The notes under the pieces: generated by a model
Databases searched by the model: none
What the model was told of the DNA's origin: nothing
Seen by the model: only the letters and a program-made list of their open reading frames with translations
Part shown: one piece after another, positions 37,456 to 47,105 of the stretch
Position numbering within the stretch: the first letter of the stretch is position 1
How the letters are laid out: each line of letters opens with the position of its first letter
Translations under genes and position numbers: made by a program
Assembly: GCF_019175345.1 (NCBI RefSeq)
Contig: NZ_CP077717.1
Location: 310,001-374,000, forward strand
Reading direction: 5' to 3'
Source of the DNA: Saccharolobus shibatae B12
GTDB lineage: Archaea; Thermoproteota; Thermoprotei_A; Sulfolobales; Sulfolobaceae
DNA: 64,000 nt

Positions 37456-37653
37456 ATTTAAACATTTCCTTTGTCATATTTATATATGAAATTTAGAGGA
37501 ATGGGCATTTATTAATACCGTTCCTTACAATTGGCTAGATAGTTATAGAAATAAATTGAACTAACTAGTTGATTTAAGCACTACATGGACTGCAAATTTT
37601 AATTGTTATGACACGAGAAGATATATTAATTTGTAAAATGAGTAAACTTTAAC

Positions 37654-38367
37654 GTGATAAGGGCAATAAACGTAAGTAAAATTTTTCACGGAAGTTTTGC
37701 AGTAGTTGACGTTAATCTAGATATTTACGAGAACGAGAAGGTAGGAGTTATAGGTGTTCATAATTCAGGTAAGACTGTACTACTTCAGATGCTAGCAGGG
37801 GATATGAAACCGACTAAAGGTAAAGTGTATTTAGAAGACAAGAGAAAGATCGCTTATATACCTCAGGTGCCTAAGTTTATACCAACTATCAGTGTAAAAG
37901 ACGTAATGGGTTATGTTAATAAGGAGTATCATTATTTAGATCTCGTTGGCTTAGATTGGAGTAAGAAGGTTAAAGATCTATCCCTAGATGAGAAAAAGAG
38001 GTTGTCCTTAGCTCTTTCATTACCTTTTTCCCCTAACTACATCATAGTCGATGACATGTCCCAAATTTCTTCTCTCACTAGAGATTTGATAAGGAGATTT
38101 AAAGGGGGTGTAATAATTGCTCACCATAACCTTAAGGATATATGGGATCTAATAGATAGGGTTGTAATTATGTCTAAGGGTAGGCTCGTTTTCGATGGTC
38201 CCAAGAGTAGATTGCTGTATAAGGTTATAAGATTTGAGAACAGTGAGGTATGGGAAAGGGAAAACGATAATAGTATCGAGAGTGATTTAGATAAACGTGG
38301 AGTTAAGTATGAGGTTATTAGAGTGACACCAGATGAGGCTTTCCTATATTTTTATGCAGGAATTTAA
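37654..38367 (+). CDS. ABC transporter ATPase with degenerate motifs
   Basis: 237 residues from GTG 37654. Walker A is GVHNSGKT instead of G-x4-GK[ST] with the usual NG; the signature LSGGQ is replaced by LSLDEKKR; Walker B ends VDDM with aspartate where the catalytic glutamate normally sits. The H-loop histidine is present (IIAHHN). It may bind but hydrolyse ATP slowly. It pairs with the overlapping permease at 38333. Confidence 0.78.
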   Translation: MIRAINVSKIFHGSFAVVDVNLDIYENEKVGVIGVHNSGKTVLLQMLAGDMKPTKGKVYLEDKRKIAYIPQVPKFIPTISVKDVMGYVNKEYHYLDLVGLDWSKKVKDLSLDEKKRLSLALSLPFSPNYIIVDDMSQISSLTRDLIRRFKGGVIIAHHNLKDIWDLIDRVVIMSKGRLVFDGPKSRLLYKVIRFENSEVWERENDNSIESDLDKRGVKYEVIRVTPDEAFLYFYAGI

Positions 38368-39337
38368 AAGATCAGTTGCATTTGTCTTCCTAATTCTCAT
38401 AGCTTTGAGTTTATCACTAATAGCTGCGCAAATTCTTTCCATGTCAATAAGCGTCGTAGGTATCATTGAGGGCTCTTCTTATGGCATAAAAGTAGCTGGT
38501 TACGTCTTTGACTTTCAAGGAAAAGGTGTAAGTTCAGAAATAAAGGTGTCGTATTACAATTTCACAGAGAGCGTTAAGACGAATAATGGGTCATTTTACT
38601 TGTATCTTCCAGTAGCATATGTTCAGAATAGTACTAGGATTAACGTAATAATAAATTCATTTCAAAAACATGTAAATTTAACATTATCTATACAAAATTC
38701 TTCAACTACTTTCGCTTTTTCAAGTCTCTTTTTAAAATACTATTCCAGCCAAAATCTTTCGATTATAAGCGTTAAGGGTAAAACTTTCATCGCAACAGAT
38801 CCTAAACAAGAAAATTTAAATTATACAATTTTTGAGGTTAGTTCGGATAACGTTAATCTACCTCTAAATGTCAATTTCACCTACAGTAATTTTTCAAACA
38901 CACTAAAGATACCTCTTATTATCCTTTTATTGTTCATCCTATCCTTTATAGCTTTAATGAGCTACTATTTATTATCCTCTTTTCCTAGAGGCGAACTAAG
39001 CCAAATTATGAGGTTAGTGGGAACAAGTAAAGTATATGTTGGGAAGTTACTAGCTGAGATACCTTTGACAATTATGTTATCCAGTCTACCGTTTTATTTG
39101 TTTGAACTTATTTTAATAGGTAATGACTTTACCTTGATTTTACCTTATATAATAGCTTCAATCTCTTTCTCCTTAGGCGTTTACGGTCTTGCACCATTCG
39201 GAAGTAAGAACATGATATATTATTCTGTAATATTAGGATTTTATATTGTAAATTTAGTAATATATGATAAATACTTATATTCTCTATTTGCAACTCTTCT
39301 CCTAATGGTTGGGTATGTAAAACTGAGAAGATCCTAG
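38333..39337 (+). CDS. ABC-type membrane protein with extracytoplasmic domain
   Basis: 334 residues from ATG 38333, or 327 from ATG 38354 (MQEFKRS), which would shorten the overlap with the ATPase gene from 35 to 14 bp. One N-terminal helix, about 150 residues of exported beta-rich domain with sequons, then about five membrane helices. The layout resembles ABC-2/NosY-like permeases. Substrate unknown. Confidence 0.7.
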   Translation: MRLSYIFMQEFKRSVAFVFLILIALSLSLIAAQILSMSISVVGIIEGSSYGIKVAGYVFDFQGKGVSSEIKVSYYNFTESVKTNNGSFYLYLPVAYVQNSTRINVIINSFQKHVNLTLSIQNSSTTFAFSSLFLKYYSSQNLSIISVKGKTFIATDPKQENLNYTIFEVSSDNVNLPLNVNFTYSNFSNTLKIPLIILLLFILSFIALMSYYLLSSFPRGELSQIMRLVGTSKVYVGKLLAEIPLTIMLSSLPFYLFELILIGNDFTLILPYIIASISFSLGVYGLAPFGSKNMIYYSVILGFYIVNLVIYDKYLYSLFATLLLMVGYVKLRRS

Positions 39338-39870
39338 ACAAGCGTTAGATACACAATGACCGCAATGTATATCACACTACCTACTACTATCCATAGTATC
39401 TTGTTGTCAATAATATTAAATTTTCGTGATATTAAAGAATCTATTGAGAAATTACCAGAACCATAAGCTATCATGTACGCGTTTATTGTCATCATTAGAA
39501 GATTTAACCCGTATTCCTCAGCTCCAGTCCAGCTAGCAGACAAGAAGTAAATTAAGTTGGTACAAAATGCTACCACACTACTTAGTCTAGTCATTAATCC
39601 TATAAGAGTTAGAAACCCAAAGCAAATCTCTCCAATCATCACTAAGGTTCCAACTAGAACCGGATGTGGCATCGCGACTATATATAAAAATTGCCTTATA
39701 ATAGATCCTTGGGCTAAGTACTGTATCGTAAAACCTACATATTGTTCGGAAGATGGATTCAGAAATCCTGAATTGAGAAGTTTTCCTAAAATACCCGCAT
39801 AGAGCCATATGGAAGCCATTGATATCCTTAAAATTAATGTAAAATTATCGGAGATCATTATCTTTGCCAT
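39334..39870 (-). CDS. DoxD/DoxX-family membrane protein
   Basis: 178 residues, about four helices. The segment [22 protein letters not shown] and the [19 protein letters not shown] helix match the DoxD family, whose Sulfolobales member is the small subunit of thiosulfate:quinone oxidoreductase. No DoxA partner is adjacent. Last gene of a minus-strand operon (beta-propeller, permease, DoxD-like) whose promoter is a copy of the tusA promoter, which supports a sulfur role. Confidence 0.72.
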   Translation of the reverse strand: MAKIMISDNFTLILRISMASIWLYAGILGKLLNSGFLNPSSEQYVGFTIQYLAQGSIIRQFLYIVAMPHPVLVGTLVMIGEICFGFLTLIGLMTRLSSVVAFCTNLIYFLSASWTGAEEYGLNLLMMTINAYMIAYGSGNFSIDSLISRKFNIIDNKILWIVVGSVIYIAVIVYLTLV

Positions 39871-40766
39871 AACAATCCCTCTCTTAATTTCTTGCTAATT
39901 TGTATGAGAGAGTACAATGATAAAGAGAGAATTGCCACTCCAGCAAATACGGGAGAGGATAGTAATATTAATTGGGAGATAGTAGAGAGTAAGGGCATTC
40001 CCATATAGATTGTGTACTTCCACACTAGGTTTTTACTTATTAATGGGAACGAGGAGGAAGCGAGATACAATAGTGAATTTATTGCAGTAGGGGTTAAGCA
40101 GCAAATCCCCGCTATTGTTCCAATTGATGGGACAGAGGCTGTTAAAAATCCTCCTGCAATGTTTATTGCAGTTATCCTAAAGGTCTTTGGTACTTTCCAT
40201 TCCATTAAATTGTATGACACGTATATTAGTGAAATGGTATAGTAGCTTAGCATGAATGCAAATGATAGTATTAACGTGTTTAATAGAGCAAATACGATCA
40301 TTGGAATGTTAAGCACGAAGAAATTGAAATAGGTTTGAATTCCATATGCGTCATATGTTATAATTGTTAGCTTTAAAAAATAGGGGCTAATGTTGATGTT
40401 TGGGATCAAGATGACTCCGCTAACTATTAGGAAGGATACTAAATAGGAAAATGAATAGAAAATTAGTATTTTTCTAAACGCCTTATCGTTTAGAAGACTC
40501 TTCATAATATTTAATACAGTAAAGTCTCCTTTCACCAGTATGAATTTGTTCTCCTTATGTCTATAAAGGAAGTACCCAAATATACTAGAACAAGCAAGAT
40601 ATATAATAGTGAATGTTAGGAAGGGGAGTATAAACGTTTGTTGTCCAGTATCTGATAAGGGAGAATACCACAAACTAACTATCCTAATCCCATTTATTAA
40701 AATTGGGAGAAATACGGTAAAATTAAAAAACAAAAAAGTATAGAAATATGGATGTAGGACTTTCAT
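39858..40766 (-). CDS. Polytopic membrane protein, unknown
   Basis: 302 residues from ATG 40766; the longer reading to 40820 would overlap the upstream gene, while 40766 leaves a 10-bp gap. About eight helices with few charged loops; a [14 protein letters not shown] segment near residue 225 contains a Cys pair. Middle gene of the operon between the beta-propeller and DoxD-like genes; it overlaps the latter by 13 bp. A transporter or quinone-linked subunit is possible. Confidence 0.65.
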   Translation of the reverse strand: MKVLHPYFYTFLFFNFTVFLPILINGIRIVSLWYSPLSDTGQQTFILPFLTFTIIYLACSSIFGYFLYRHKENKFILVKGDFTVLNIMKSLLNDKAFRKILIFYSFSYLVSFLIVSGVILIPNINISPYFLKLTIITYDAYGIQTYFNFFVLNIPMIVFALLNTLILSFAFMLSYYTISLIYVSYNLMEWKVPKTFRITAINIAGGFLTASVPSIGTIAGICCLTPTAINSLLYLASSSFPLISKNLVWKYTIYMGMPLLSTISQLILLSSPVFAGVAILSLSLYSLIQISKKLREGLLWQR

Positions 40767-40776
40767 CCTTATTCCC

Positions 40777-41991
40777 CTAACAGTGAAGCCCACTAACTGG
40801 AGGTAACAAAACGTTATCAACTAGGTAAGTTGCTACTTGGTTTTGAACTGGAATTATCACTGCTGGTGCGGTAGACAAAGGTACATAGCTACTTACCGTT
40901 AAACTACTTAGGGATATTAGAGCTATTATACCACCTGATTGCACATTACCGTGAATCACTACATATGCGTACTGCCCTCCAGGCATAAGTTCTATATCTG
41001 CCAAGCCTTTAACACTAAATGTTGGCAAGTCTATAGTTTTGACTATCTGAAAAGTCGATGTGGATATCACAAACACTTGATTCGCATTTGAAGGTGCCTC
41101 AAGGTAGTACTCTCCATTTGGAGTGAATACGCCTCTCTGTGGTATTGTACCGTTGGGCATTTGTAAGATACCTAGCAATTTCAATGATGGTAGAGAGTAA
41201 AACCCAACTGAGTTATTTCCAACGTACTCTACCGCTACCATTGTGCCTTGCATATTAGGGCTTACCATATAGGGTTGCGAACCAGCAGCAGCAGGTAAAA
41301 CCTTAATTACACTACTGTTTAACGCTATAAGATCGACGCTGTTGTTAAATCTCATTGGAACTATTAAATAGCTCCCATCTGGACTCCATCTAACGTCACA
41401 AGGATAATACGTTCTACCGTTAACTGGAGAGACGAAATGCTGTTCCCATAATACGTTAAGAGATGAAACGTTAATTAGGGCTAAGATACCGCTTGGGCCA
41501 TCTGCTACTGCAACTAGTTGTTGACTCGGTGAGTATGCTACTCCTATAAATCCTATACTGTTTCCAAAATTGAATTCCTTTACTATCTTTAAACTATTAG
41601 GATCGATTGCGTAAACCGTACCATTATTTACTGGTATGAGGTAATATCTTGATTGTGCAGCACTTTCAAATGGATACTCAACCCACCAGTATACTTGTTG
41701 TGGTACGTTTGTAGAGATGTTAATGGAATGCGTATATCCTTGGAAAGGAGTAGTGGATGATGGGTTTATTATTTCTGCAATTCCTTTCTGTGTGAATACT
41801 AGGAAACTGTATTGAGGAGTAGCAGTGACTGAACTACTGGTAGTTTGGGTCGAACTAGGTATTGATGATGATTGAGACTGCTTTAACATAATGTATGCTG
41901 CTCCTACTCCTATCAATATAATTACTATGAGTCCTACTATTAACCATAATTGATAACTAGATAACGCCTTTATTAACTGTTTTTTATTCAT
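40777..41991 (-). CDS. Membrane-anchored YVTN-type beta-propeller protein
   Basis: 404 residues. N-terminal anchor helix ([21 protein letters not shown]) and Ser/Thr linker, then about six blade-like repeats of the YVTN/surface-propeller type ([49 protein letters not shown]). The exported propeller could bind a substrate or act as a docking protein. First gene of a three-gene operon divergent from the sulfur-relay cluster, driven by a promoter copied exactly from the tusA promoter. Confidence 0.75.
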   Translation of the reverse strand: MNKKQLIKALSSYQLWLIVGLIVIILIGVGAAYIMLKQSQSSSIPSSTQTTSSSVTATPQYSFLVFTQKGIAEIINPSSTTPFQGYTHSINISTNVPQQVYWWVEYPFESAAQSRYYLIPVNNGTVYAIDPNSLKIVKEFNFGNSIGFIGVAYSPSQQLVAVADGPSGILALINVSSLNVLWEQHFVSPVNGRTYYPCDVRWSPDGSYLIVPMRFNNSVDLIALNSSVIKVLPAAAGSQPYMVSPNMQGTMVAVEYVGNNSVGFYSLPSLKLLGILQMPNGTIPQRGVFTPNGEYYLEAPSNANQVFVISTSTFQIVKTIDLPTFSVKGLADIELMPGGQYAYVVIHGNVQSGGIIALISLSSLTVSSYVPLSTAPAVIIPVQNQVATYLVDNVLLPPVSGLHC

Positions 41992-41993
41992 TC

Positions 41994-42119
41994 GATTCCC
42001 TCAAAATATTACGTATTTTTAGGTAATTATAAAAGTTGTGATATTATAAACCCTTATTAAAGTTAATATAATTAAATTGTAATAATCATATCTACAGTAT
42101 CTAATACTTTTGCATAAAA
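41994..42119 (-). repeat. Left arm of a perfect 126-bp inverted repeat (promoter copy of the propeller operon)
   Basis: Exact reverse complement of 43948-44073 (coordinate pairs sum to 86067). It contains a TATA-like element, a GAGGGA ribosome-binding site ending 2 bp before the propeller ATG, and a reversed copy of the last 16 codons plus stop of the DsrE-like gene. Confidence 0.95.
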
Positions 42120-42290
42120 TTAAGAAAATCCTTGAACCAAAATAAGTTGGTTGACCAAGAAAATTCTTCATCAATGTTTTTCTTATTGTTATATCATAAG
42201 AATAGACTTTTTATTCTTAAAATTAAATTCAGTTATACACTAAATGGCTGAAGATAAGTTTTTTAAATAGAATTAACACCATTTTAAACA

Positions 42291-43265
42291 ATGATAGAGG
42301 AAACTACACTGATTTACGCTGAAGATTTCAAGCCATTGTTAGACCTGGAAAACTCGTATAAGCTATATAAATTATCAAATATAAAAAAGCTAGATTTTGG
42401 ATATATCTGTTACCTTACCATATTCAGACTAAAAGTAGAATGTATATGCAAGCCGAGAAAGGATGGCCTTGATATAATAGAAAAGAATGGAAGGTTCATA
42501 ATAAATATAACATTCCAGAAGGAAAGCGAAGAGAGAATAAACGTAAAAATAAGTTACAGAGGAATTCTCGAAAAACTCCTAAGTAGTATAGCAAATTCAA
42601 TAAGGAAAAATTTAGAAGAATATTCAAAATATTTGATAAGGAAGCAAAAAGTTGAAAATAATCTTAGAATTTCTACTCTTAAGCCAGATAAAGTATTAGA
42701 TCTTAGAGGAGAAGAGTGCCCAGTTCCGGAAATAACGTTAAAGAGAGAATTGATGAAGGCTAATAGGGGAGAAATAATAGAAGCTTTGACTGATAATCCA
42801 GCCGCAGTAGCTCACACTATCCCAGAAATAATTAAGTTATTTAACTGTAGATATGAGGTCCTAAAATATGAAGATTACGTATCTTTTAGGATTTTAGTTT
42901 TAAGTAATACGATTAACACTGATGAATACGTTAAGGTCATTAAGGAATTCAACGAGTCTAGAATTAGAGAACTAATTAGGGATAAGAAATTCATGTCGTT
43001 TTTATACACATATTTCGTGAAATTCCATAAAGTTGAAAAAGTTAATGATTTTAAGAATTATAGATTTAATTGTGAAAAAGACATTTGCCTAGTCTCATCA
43101 GCACCTTTAGGTAGGGGATGGTTATTTACTGGACTAATTAAGAGTAACAAAATGGTATGTGCTAGGATTGACACTGAAAATGAAACCTTATTAGATTACG
43201 AGGCATTAGAATATTTAAAGAAGTTAGCTGGAGAAACAAATGTCATGTATTTATCGTTAGATTGA
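42291..43265 (+). CDS. Three-part protein with central TusA/SirA domain
   Basis: 324 residues. The middle part (about 130-205) is a TusA sulfur-carrier domain with [12 protein letters not shown]; the sulfur-binding cysteine is C143 in the CPVP motif. The N-terminal ~125 residues (several Cys, then a basic helix) and the C-terminal ~115 residues (ending in a mixed alpha/beta part with CEKDIC) match no domain I know. A TATA-like TTTTTAAAT lies about 26 bp before ATG 42291. It lies inside the inverted repeat. Probably a sulfur-transfer hub that docks partners through its extra domains. Confidence 0.75.
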   Translation: MIEETTLIYAEDFKPLLDLENSYKLYKLSNIKKLDFGYICYLTIFRLKVECICKPRKDGLDIIEKNGRFIINITFQKESEERINVKISYRGILEKLLSSIANSIRKNLEEYSKYLIRKQKVENNLRISTLKPDKVLDLRGEECPVPEITLKRELMKANRGEIIEALTDNPAAVAHTIPEIIKLFNCRYEVLKYEDYVSFRILVLSNTINTDEYVKVIKEFNESRIRELIRDKKFMSFLYTYFVKFHKVEKVNDFKNYRFNCEKDICLVSSAPLGRGWLFTGLIKSNKMVCARIDTENETLLDYEALEYLKKLAGETNVMYLSLD

Positions 43266-43307
43266 CTATTTGCAAAAATTTATTTGACTAAGCGTGTATT
43301 TCCCATT

Positions 43308-43667
43308 ATGGAGCTTAAGGATGAATGTGGTTGCATAGTTAATAGGAAATACGCTTCAGACTTTCTAATGAAAAGGTTATTTAGCTATAAGAAGATAAAT
43401 GCTGAAAAATTGGGCTATTTTAGAATAGATAATTTTAGGTGGTTCACACTCTATAGGGCTCAAGATGGGAAAATATATTATGAAAGTTCTGAATGTCCAC
43501 TACTCATAATAACCTTAGAAGCACTTTGTGAGAGATATATTGAAAATGAGGGAAAAATAAATAGAGATAACTCCATGGAAAAACTACGTCAAATCAAGGG
43601 ATTTACAATTAACCAGATAGTGAATGAAGTTGTTGAGAAGTTTATAAATGGTGTCAGCAATGGTTAA
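43308..43667 (+). CDS. Small Cys-containing protein of sulfur cluster, unknown
   Basis: 119 residues from ATG 43308; an upstream TTG at 43284 is less likely because a TATA-like AATTTATT near 43277 fits a leaderless start at 43308. Cysteines occur as CGC near residue 6, in SECP near residue 60 and in ALCERY. Predicted mixed alpha/beta. It overlaps the DsrE-like gene by about 20 bp. Found only by context with sulfur-relay genes; no family recognised. Confidence 0.6.
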   Translation: MELKDECGCIVNRKYASDFLMKRLFSYKKINAEKLGYFRIDNFRWFTLYRAQDGKIYYESSECPLLIITLEALCERYIENEGKINRDNSMEKLRQIKGFTINQIVNEVVEKFINGVSNG

Positions 43668-43995
43668 GAAAATTGCCTATATAGTTGAATCCAATTTGGG
43701 TTCTTATATTTTAGGGCAGATGGTAGTACCGCAGTTGGAGGAAAACAGACACAACGCTGAAGTTATTGGAATGTTCTTTATACACGATAATGTCTATATT
43801 CTAATGAAAGATAATCCCTTAGCCGAAAGATTAGGTAAACTTAGTAGAGAAAGGGGCATATATTTGCAAGTCTGTGATCAATGCATATACATGAGAAATT
43901 TAGCTGATAAACTAATAGAGGAAGCAAAGATAGGCTGTTTCCCTGACTTTTATGCAAAAGTATTAGATACTGTAGATATGATTATTACAATTTAA
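43648..43995 (+). CDS. DsrE-like sulfurtransferase-family protein
   Basis: 115 residues from ATG 43648, or 111 from ATG 43660. Rossmann-like start (KKIAYIVESNL), a middle HDNVYILMKDNPLAERLGKLSRERG and a C-D-Q-C pair (CDQC near residue 76) followed by a late Cys. DsrE/DsrF-fold proteins carry persulfide sulfur on such cysteines. The last 16 codons form part of the right arm of the inverted repeat. Confidence 0.72.
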   Translation: MVSAMVKKIAYIVESNLGSYILGQMVVPQLEENRHNAEVIGMFFIHDNVYILMKDNPLAERLGKLSRERGIYLQVCDQCIYMRNLADKLIEEAKIGCFPDFYAKVLDTVDMIITI

Positions 43996-44073
43996 TTATA
44001 TTAACTTTAATAAGGGTTTATAATATCACAACTTTTATAATTACCTAAAAATACGTAATATTTTGAGGGAATC
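43948..44073 (+). repeat. Right arm of the perfect 126-bp inverted repeat (tusA promoter)
   Basis: Covers the last 16 codons and stop of the DsrE-like gene, the intergenic promoter (TATA-like TTTTATAA 44033-44040) and the GAGGGA ribosome-binding site ending 3 bp before the tusA GTG. Identical in reverse complement to 41994-42119. Confidence 0.95.
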
Positions 44074-44076
44074 AAA

Positions 44077-44325
44077 GTGGAAGATCTAACTTTAAGACAA
44101 CCAGATGAGGTTCTTGATGTTAGAGGAGAGGAATGTCCTGTTCCAGAAATGAGTGCGAGCAAAAAATTGAAGAAAATGAAAGTTGGACAAATGTTAGAAG
44201 TGTTAACAGATCACGAACCCGCAGTACATGTTACTTTACCTTCTTTATGTAAATCCTTAGGATACCCGTTTGTAGTGATAAGAGATAACGGACTTTACAA
44301 GGTGAGAATCCTAAAGGTGAAATAA
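44077..44325 (+). CDS. tusA: TusA-type sulfur carrier protein
   Basis: 82 residues from GTG 44077, full TusA length. The motif [13 protein letters not shown] places the sulfur-accepting cysteine at C20. Close in sequence to the TusA domain of the 42291 protein (RGEECPVPE identical). TusA proteins hold protein-bound persulfide or thiosulfonate and pass it to DsrE, Hdr-like or biosynthetic partners. It starts an operon with the transporter gene 3 bp downstream. Confidence 0.9.
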   Translation: MEDLTLRQPDEVLDVRGEECPVPEMSASKKLKKMKVGQMLEVLTDHEPAVHVTLPSLCKSLGYPFVVIRDNGLYKVRILKVK

Positions 44326-44328
44326 TCA

Positions 44329-45558
44329 ATGCCTAGTATGGTACTACAGCCAGTACTTCAAGAGAGTTGGGCATTAATCTACGGATTATTCGCTCTTTCT
44401 GGATTTATTTTGGGTTGGGCAGCTCAAAGGGGTAATTATTGTTTTGTAAACGCCATGACTTCAATATTTACGGCCAAAAGTTATGAGAGATTTGGAGCCC
44501 TTTTAATATTATTCGGATTGTCCGCGTTAGGAAGTGGGTTGCTAGTTGCATTTGGGGTTATCCCGGCAGTTGATCAGTACTATTATAACTATTTTGCAGG
44601 TTGGTATATTCTTGTTGGCTCTATAATATTTGGCTTTGGTGCAGCATTAGCAGGTGGTTGTAATCTATCAATGCTTTATAGGGCTGCCAGTGGCTATGTT
44701 CAAAATTGGATAGAGTTATTCGGAATGATGATAGGCACTTATGTATTTGCAATAGGCATATGGCCTTTTCAGCTATACACAATGGCTAATGGAATTTTAT
44801 CCACTACTAACGGAGGATATGTTGAATACTTGCCCTACCTTATATTTCACTCAATTTCAAATATGTCAGTCTATGTAACCACGTTAGTAGTTAGCCTACC
44901 ACTAATATTCATTGGAATCTACTTGCAACAGTACACTAAGAGAAAATGGGCAATCTCATCTAGTTTACGCATCAATTTACCTGCAGCTAGAGCTTATTAT
45001 AATCAAAACATAAGTACATCTGGAGAGGAAAAGGTATCGTTAACCAAGGAAATTAAAGATTTGATACTATTAAGAAAACCATATGGAACTAACTTAACTA
45101 CGATAATATTGGCATTAGATTTACTTTTAGTTTTCATAGTTGGTGCTGGATACACCTTCAATTACCTAGTCATAACTTCGTCTGACGGCGGTAGATTCTT
45201 TGAATACTTACTAATGTTGGGAAACGTCAAGTTATTTCTAAACACACCTTGGTTTAACGATTCGCTACCAATTGTCGACCCAAGTACGCTAATGGTAATA
45301 ATGTTATGTATTGGAGCTTTCTCAGCATCATATCTAAGTGGTGACTTCAAAATACGAATACCAAGAAATAAGAGTAGACTACTGATAGGGTTCGGAGGAG
45401 GAATGTTAGTTGGTATAGGCGTTAGAATGGCCCTTGGATGCAATGTAGGGTTAATGTGGACTAATTTTGCCCAATTAGGTTATGACGGTATTATATTCCT
45501 CTTCGGAATGTTATTAGGAGTTTATTTAGCTGTTAAAGTCCAGGAGAGGTGGTTATGA
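44329..45558 (+). CDS. YeeE/YedE-family sulfur-compound transporter
   Basis: 409 residues with about ten helices. Two cysteine-bearing repeats typical of the family: GWAAQRGNYCFVNAM and FGAALAGGCNLSMLY in the first half, MALGCNVGLMW in the second. In YeeE/TsuA these cysteines relay thiosulfate through the membrane. Directly follows tusA, so imported sulfur could be handed to TusA. Overlaps the next small membrane gene by 4 bp. Confidence 0.88.
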   Translation: MPSMVLQPVLQESWALIYGLFALSGFILGWAAQRGNYCFVNAMTSIFTAKSYERFGALLILFGLSALGSGLLVAFGVIPAVDQYYYNYFAGWYILVGSIIFGFGAALAGGCNLSMLYRAASGYVQNWIELFGMMIGTYVFAIGIWPFQLYTMANGILSTTNGGYVEYLPYLIFHSISNMSVYVTTLVVSLPLIFIGIYLQQYTKRKWAISSSLRINLPAARAYYNQNISTSGEEKVSLTKEIKDLILLRKPYGTNLTTIILALDLLLVFIVGAGYTFNYLVITSSDGGRFFEYLLMLGNVKLFLNTPWFNDSLPIVDPSTLMVIMLCIGAFSASYLSGDFKIRIPRNKSRLLIGFGGGMLVGIGVRMALGCNVGLMWTNFAQLGYDGIIFLFGMLLGVYLAVKVQERWL

Positions 45559-45836
45559 TGGTTTCCCTACCAATTATTAGGAGATTATTATCGCCCTTAG
45601 TAGTAAGTTTATTTGCATTAGGTTGGTATGAATTCTCAGTACAATATATAGTTCCCAACAATAATGTTGCATTAGAAAATGGCGTATTTTCAGCTTATAT
45701 ATCCCCATCACAATTGCAAGGATATATAGAGGCAACCAGATACATTTGTTATATAGTAGTTTATTTGGGACTCATATTCTTCTGGTATAATCTAGTTAAG
45801 ACGGTTAGAGAATTTGAGGGGGCGAATAAACAATGA
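45555..45836 (+). CDS. Small membrane protein linked to the YeeE-type transporter
   Basis: 93 residues from ATG 45555, whose ATGA overlaps the transporter stop. Two hydrophobic segments (LSPLVVSLFALGWYEFSV and YICYIVVYLGLIFFWYNLV) flank an exported loop of about 35 residues. Its stop overlaps the next start by 4 bp, so it is part of the translationally coupled operon. Likely an accessory subunit; no family recognised. Confidence 0.68.
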   Translation: MMVSLPIIRRLLSPLVVSLFALGWYEFSVQYIVPNNNVALENGVFSAYISPSQLQGYIEATRYICYIVVYLGLIFFWYNLVKTVREFEGANKQ

Positions 45837-46195
45837 GTGATTTATATGCAATAATGGTAATATCTGGAGAAGATGAAAAACTCTATATGGCCTATATAAC
45901 TGCCATAGGCTACGCCTCTTCTGGAAATAAAGTGTACATGTTCTTCACCATGGATGGGTTAAGGGGAGTAACAAAGGAAATAGAGAAAATACAACTTCCT
46001 AACGTAAAGCCATTATCCTATTACTATGAAAATCTGATAGAATTAGGAGGTGATGATATAGAACTTACAGCATGTGAATTTGGAATGAAAGTTAAAAACG
46101 TTGATCATGAAAGGTTATTGGATAAGGTTAAGGTAAGCGGTGTTTCGGAATTCGCATTAAAGAGTTCCGAGGCTAAAGCCACATTAATCTTTTAA
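45833..46195 (+). CDS. DsrE/DsrF-like protein, second copy
   Basis: 120 residues. Begins with a short strand (YAIMVISGED), then a helix (LYMAYITAIGYASSGNKVYMFFTMDGL), the DsrE-type core, and a single well-placed cysteine in LTACEFGMK near residue 81, where DsrE proteins carry the active cysteine. Last gene of the tusA-transporter operon. Predicted persulfide carrier working with TusA. Confidence 0.75.
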   Translation: MSDLYAIMVISGEDEKLYMAYITAIGYASSGNKVYMFFTMDGLRGVTKEIEKIQLPNVKPLSYYYENLIELGGDDIELTACEFGMKVKNVDHERLLDKVKVSGVSEFALKSSEAKATLIF

Positions 46196-46229
46196 AAAGT
46201 TTTTTAGTGTCAATAACGTATTTCGTAAT

Positions 46230-47105
46230 ATGAGCGTGATTGATGCTATCAATTTAACAAAGAGGTATGGTGATATTGAAGTACTCCATGGCCTTACATT
46301 CTCCATAGAGGATAGGAGTATAACCTTAGTTATGGGTCCTAATGGTGCTGGGAAGTCGACACTACTTAAAATAATTGGTGGGCTAATAAACAGAACCTCA
46401 GGCTACATAAGTGTTTTAGGAGAGGATCCTTGGAATAGCAATAAAATACCAAGAAAAGTTGGGATAATATTGGACAAGCCATTTTTACCACCATACCTCA
46501 CTGTAATTGACATAGTGAAGGAAGTTTCCAGCGAATTTAACTATCCTCTTAGTGACGCTAAAAGGTTATTAGAAGACTTTAATTTATTACATTTTCTGAA
46601 AAATAAAGTTAGGGAACTTTCAGCTGGTACTAAACAGAAATTACAAATAGTCTTTTCCTTGATAAAAAATCCAGAAATAATTATAGCAGATGAGCCTACA
46701 GCCAACTTGGACATAACATCACGATATGAGGTCTACAATACTTTTGCAGTGTTAAGAGAAAAAATGGGCTTAACTGTACTCATATCATCCCATATACCAG
46801 CTGAAATTTTAGCGTTCTCAACTCACGTCTTGGCAATAAACAATGGGATTATGAAGTTCTTCGGCAAAGTAGATAAGCTATTAAGAAATAATTTTCTTGA
46901 AGAGTTTTATATAGTGGTTGATAATATAGGTAAGGCTCTAGAAGCGTTAAAGGATAGGAAGATAGAAGTTATAGGTAACCAGATAAGGATCTCTGGAAAC
47001 TTAGCTGAAATTTCGAAAATCCTTTCCACTGCTGGTGTAAGGATATTTTACGTTAGAAATTCTATAATAGATAAAAGTATCAAAGGGGAGACGGGATGGG
47101 AGTAG
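46230..47105 (+). CDS. ABC transporter ATPase
   Basis: 291 residues. Walker A GPNGAGKST, signature LSAGTKQKL, Walker B IIIADEPTANLD and H-loop SSHIP are all present, so it is a competent ATPase of the ABC-2/CcmA type with a C-terminal extension of about 80 residues. It overlaps the permease gene by 10 bp and has its own TATA-like region after the DsrE gene. It forms a three-gene unit with the two membrane genes downstream. Confidence 0.87.
   Translation: MSVIDAINLTKRYGDIEVLHGLTFSIEDRSITLVMGPNGAGKSTLLKIIGGLINRTSGYISVLGEDPWNSNKIPRKVGIILDKPFLPPYLTVIDIVKEVSSEFNYPLSDAKRLLEDFNLLHFLKNKVRELSAGTKQKLQIVFSLIKNPEIIIADEPTANLDITSRYEVYNTFAVLREKMGLTVLISSHIPAEILAFSTHVLAINNGIMKFFGKVDKLLRNNFLEEFYIVVDNIGKALEALKDRKIEVIGNQIRISGNLAEISKILSTAGVRIFYVRNSIIDKSIKGETGWE

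Noticed and set aside
42147-42158. TTGGT-TG-ACCAA inverted repeat upstream of the TusA-fusion gene
   Set aside because: Only 5-bp arms and over 100 bp from the predicted start; too weak on its own to call an operator.
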